Shown here piece by piece: positions 63,695 to 64,000 of a DNA stretch of 64,000 bases. Source of the stretch: Thauera humireducens (GTDB lineage Bacteria; Pseudomonadota; Gammaproteobacteria; Burkholderiales; Rhodocyclaceae); NCBI RefSeq assembly GCF_001051995.2, contig NZ_CP014646.1:3224001-3288000 (forward strand), read 5' to 3'. The notes beneath the pieces were generated by a model. It was not told where the DNA came from. It saw only the letters and a program-made list of their open reading frames with translations, and ran no database searches. The number at the start of each line of letters is the position of its first letter. Position 1 is the stretch's first letter. Both the position numbers and the translations under genes were made by a program.

Positions 63695-64000
63695 ATGCGA
63701 TTCCTCCACTCCGCCGACTGGCATCTCGGCCGTGTCTATCACGGCGTTTCCCTGCTCGAGGACCAGGCCCACGTGCTCGGCGAATTCGTCCGCCTGGCCG
63801 CGGACACGCGACCCGACGCCATCCTGCTCGCCGGCGACATCTACGACCGTTCGGTGCCACCGGCCGAGGCCGTGCGCCTGCTCGACATGGTGCTGACCGA
63901 GCTGGTGCGCGGGCTGCGCATTCCGGTGGTGATGATCGCCGGCAATCACGATGGTCCCGATCGCCTCGCCTTCGGTGCGGACCTGCTCGGCGGCGCGGGG
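63695..64000 (+). CDS. sbcD: Nuclease SbcCD subunit D, 3' end outside window
   Basis: The first 102 codons of the Mre11-like exonuclease subunit. Metal-site motifs are FLHSADWHLGRVYHG, LLAGDIYDRSVPP and MIAGNHDGPDRLAFG, the calcineurin-type phosphoesterase order. It works with SbcC to cut hairpins and double-strand ends. The rest of the gene continues past 64000. Confidence 0.94.
   Translation, partial: MRFLHSADWHLGRVYHGVSLLEDQAHVLGEFVRLAADTRPDAILLAGDIYDRSVPPAEAVRLLDMVLTELVRGLRIPVVMIAGNHDGPDRLAFGADLLGGAG

Overview
The window looks like a chromosomal segment of a high-GC betaproteobacterium. I infer the Rhodocyclales (Thauera/Azoarcus type) from the regulatory-type PTS (EIIA-HPr-EI), the BCCT/CBS-DUF294/exonuclease group, the YbiT-type ABC-F protein and the style of the metal-efflux genes; no rRNA or complete tRNA is present to confirm this. 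Ordinary core genes lie at both ends (1-6.8 kb and 56.9-64 kb). The 50 kb between them is an accessory region assembled from many mobile fragments.

Layout: 1-6.8 kb holds ptsI (partial), ptsH and an EIIA gene on the minus strand, then a BCCT transporter, a cNMP/CBS/DUF294 protein and a DEDDh exonuclease on the plus strand. 6.8-8.3 kb is a decayed IS3-family element. 8.4-14.8 kb is an AT-richer module: three back-to-back tyrosine-recombinase-like genes plus a small HTH gene in one minus-strand operon, followed by a divergent pair of HTH regulators and a small membrane protein. 15-17.3 kb is a nest of broken elements (a TPR gene cut by an IS21 end, itself cut by an IS66 remnant). 17.3-19.4 kb has two nuclease-like hypothetical proteins and an XRE regulator preceded by phased repeats. 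19.6-22.7 kb has one arm of a 235 bp inverted repeat and a two-gene operon of exported proteins, one with a possible permuted NlpC/P60 fold. 23-27.6 kb has a small inverted-repeat element, two SRAP/YedK genes (one broken by a stop codon), an SNase, an H-NS protein and a LexA box between two divergent small genes.

27.9-31.2 kb and 53.4-56.9 kb each carry an identical 2.5 kb unit (tyrosine recombinase plus IS91-type HUH transposase). Each is joined to an attC-like hairpin and followed by one or two small gene-cassette-like genes (SnoaL-like; YidD-like and a membrane protein). No recognisable integron integrase is present, so these look like two small CALIN-type attC clusters. The first copy abuts the truncated terminal repeat of a Tn3-family transposon.

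31-36.6 kb is a stress/ion cluster: PII-like protein, double-Usp protein, MscS channel, PsiE and a P2-type ATPase. 36.8-53.2 kb is a heavy-metal island. It contains a truncated czcA with its small periplasmic partner, a CDF exporter divergent from a CadR/PbrR-like MerR regulator with a clear operator, a CzcI-like protein, a DsbB-DsbA-YnfA operon, a Met/His-rich periplasmic protein, an ArsR regulator, a complete czcI-czcC-(membrane protein)-czcB-czcA-(periplasmic protein) operon and the divergent two-component pair czcRS. The right core region has ybiT, a globin-coupled diguanylate cyclase, a DUF1328 protein, a NarL-type regulator overlapping a stand-alone receiver, a NarX-like kinase, a BON lipoprotein and the start of sbcD.
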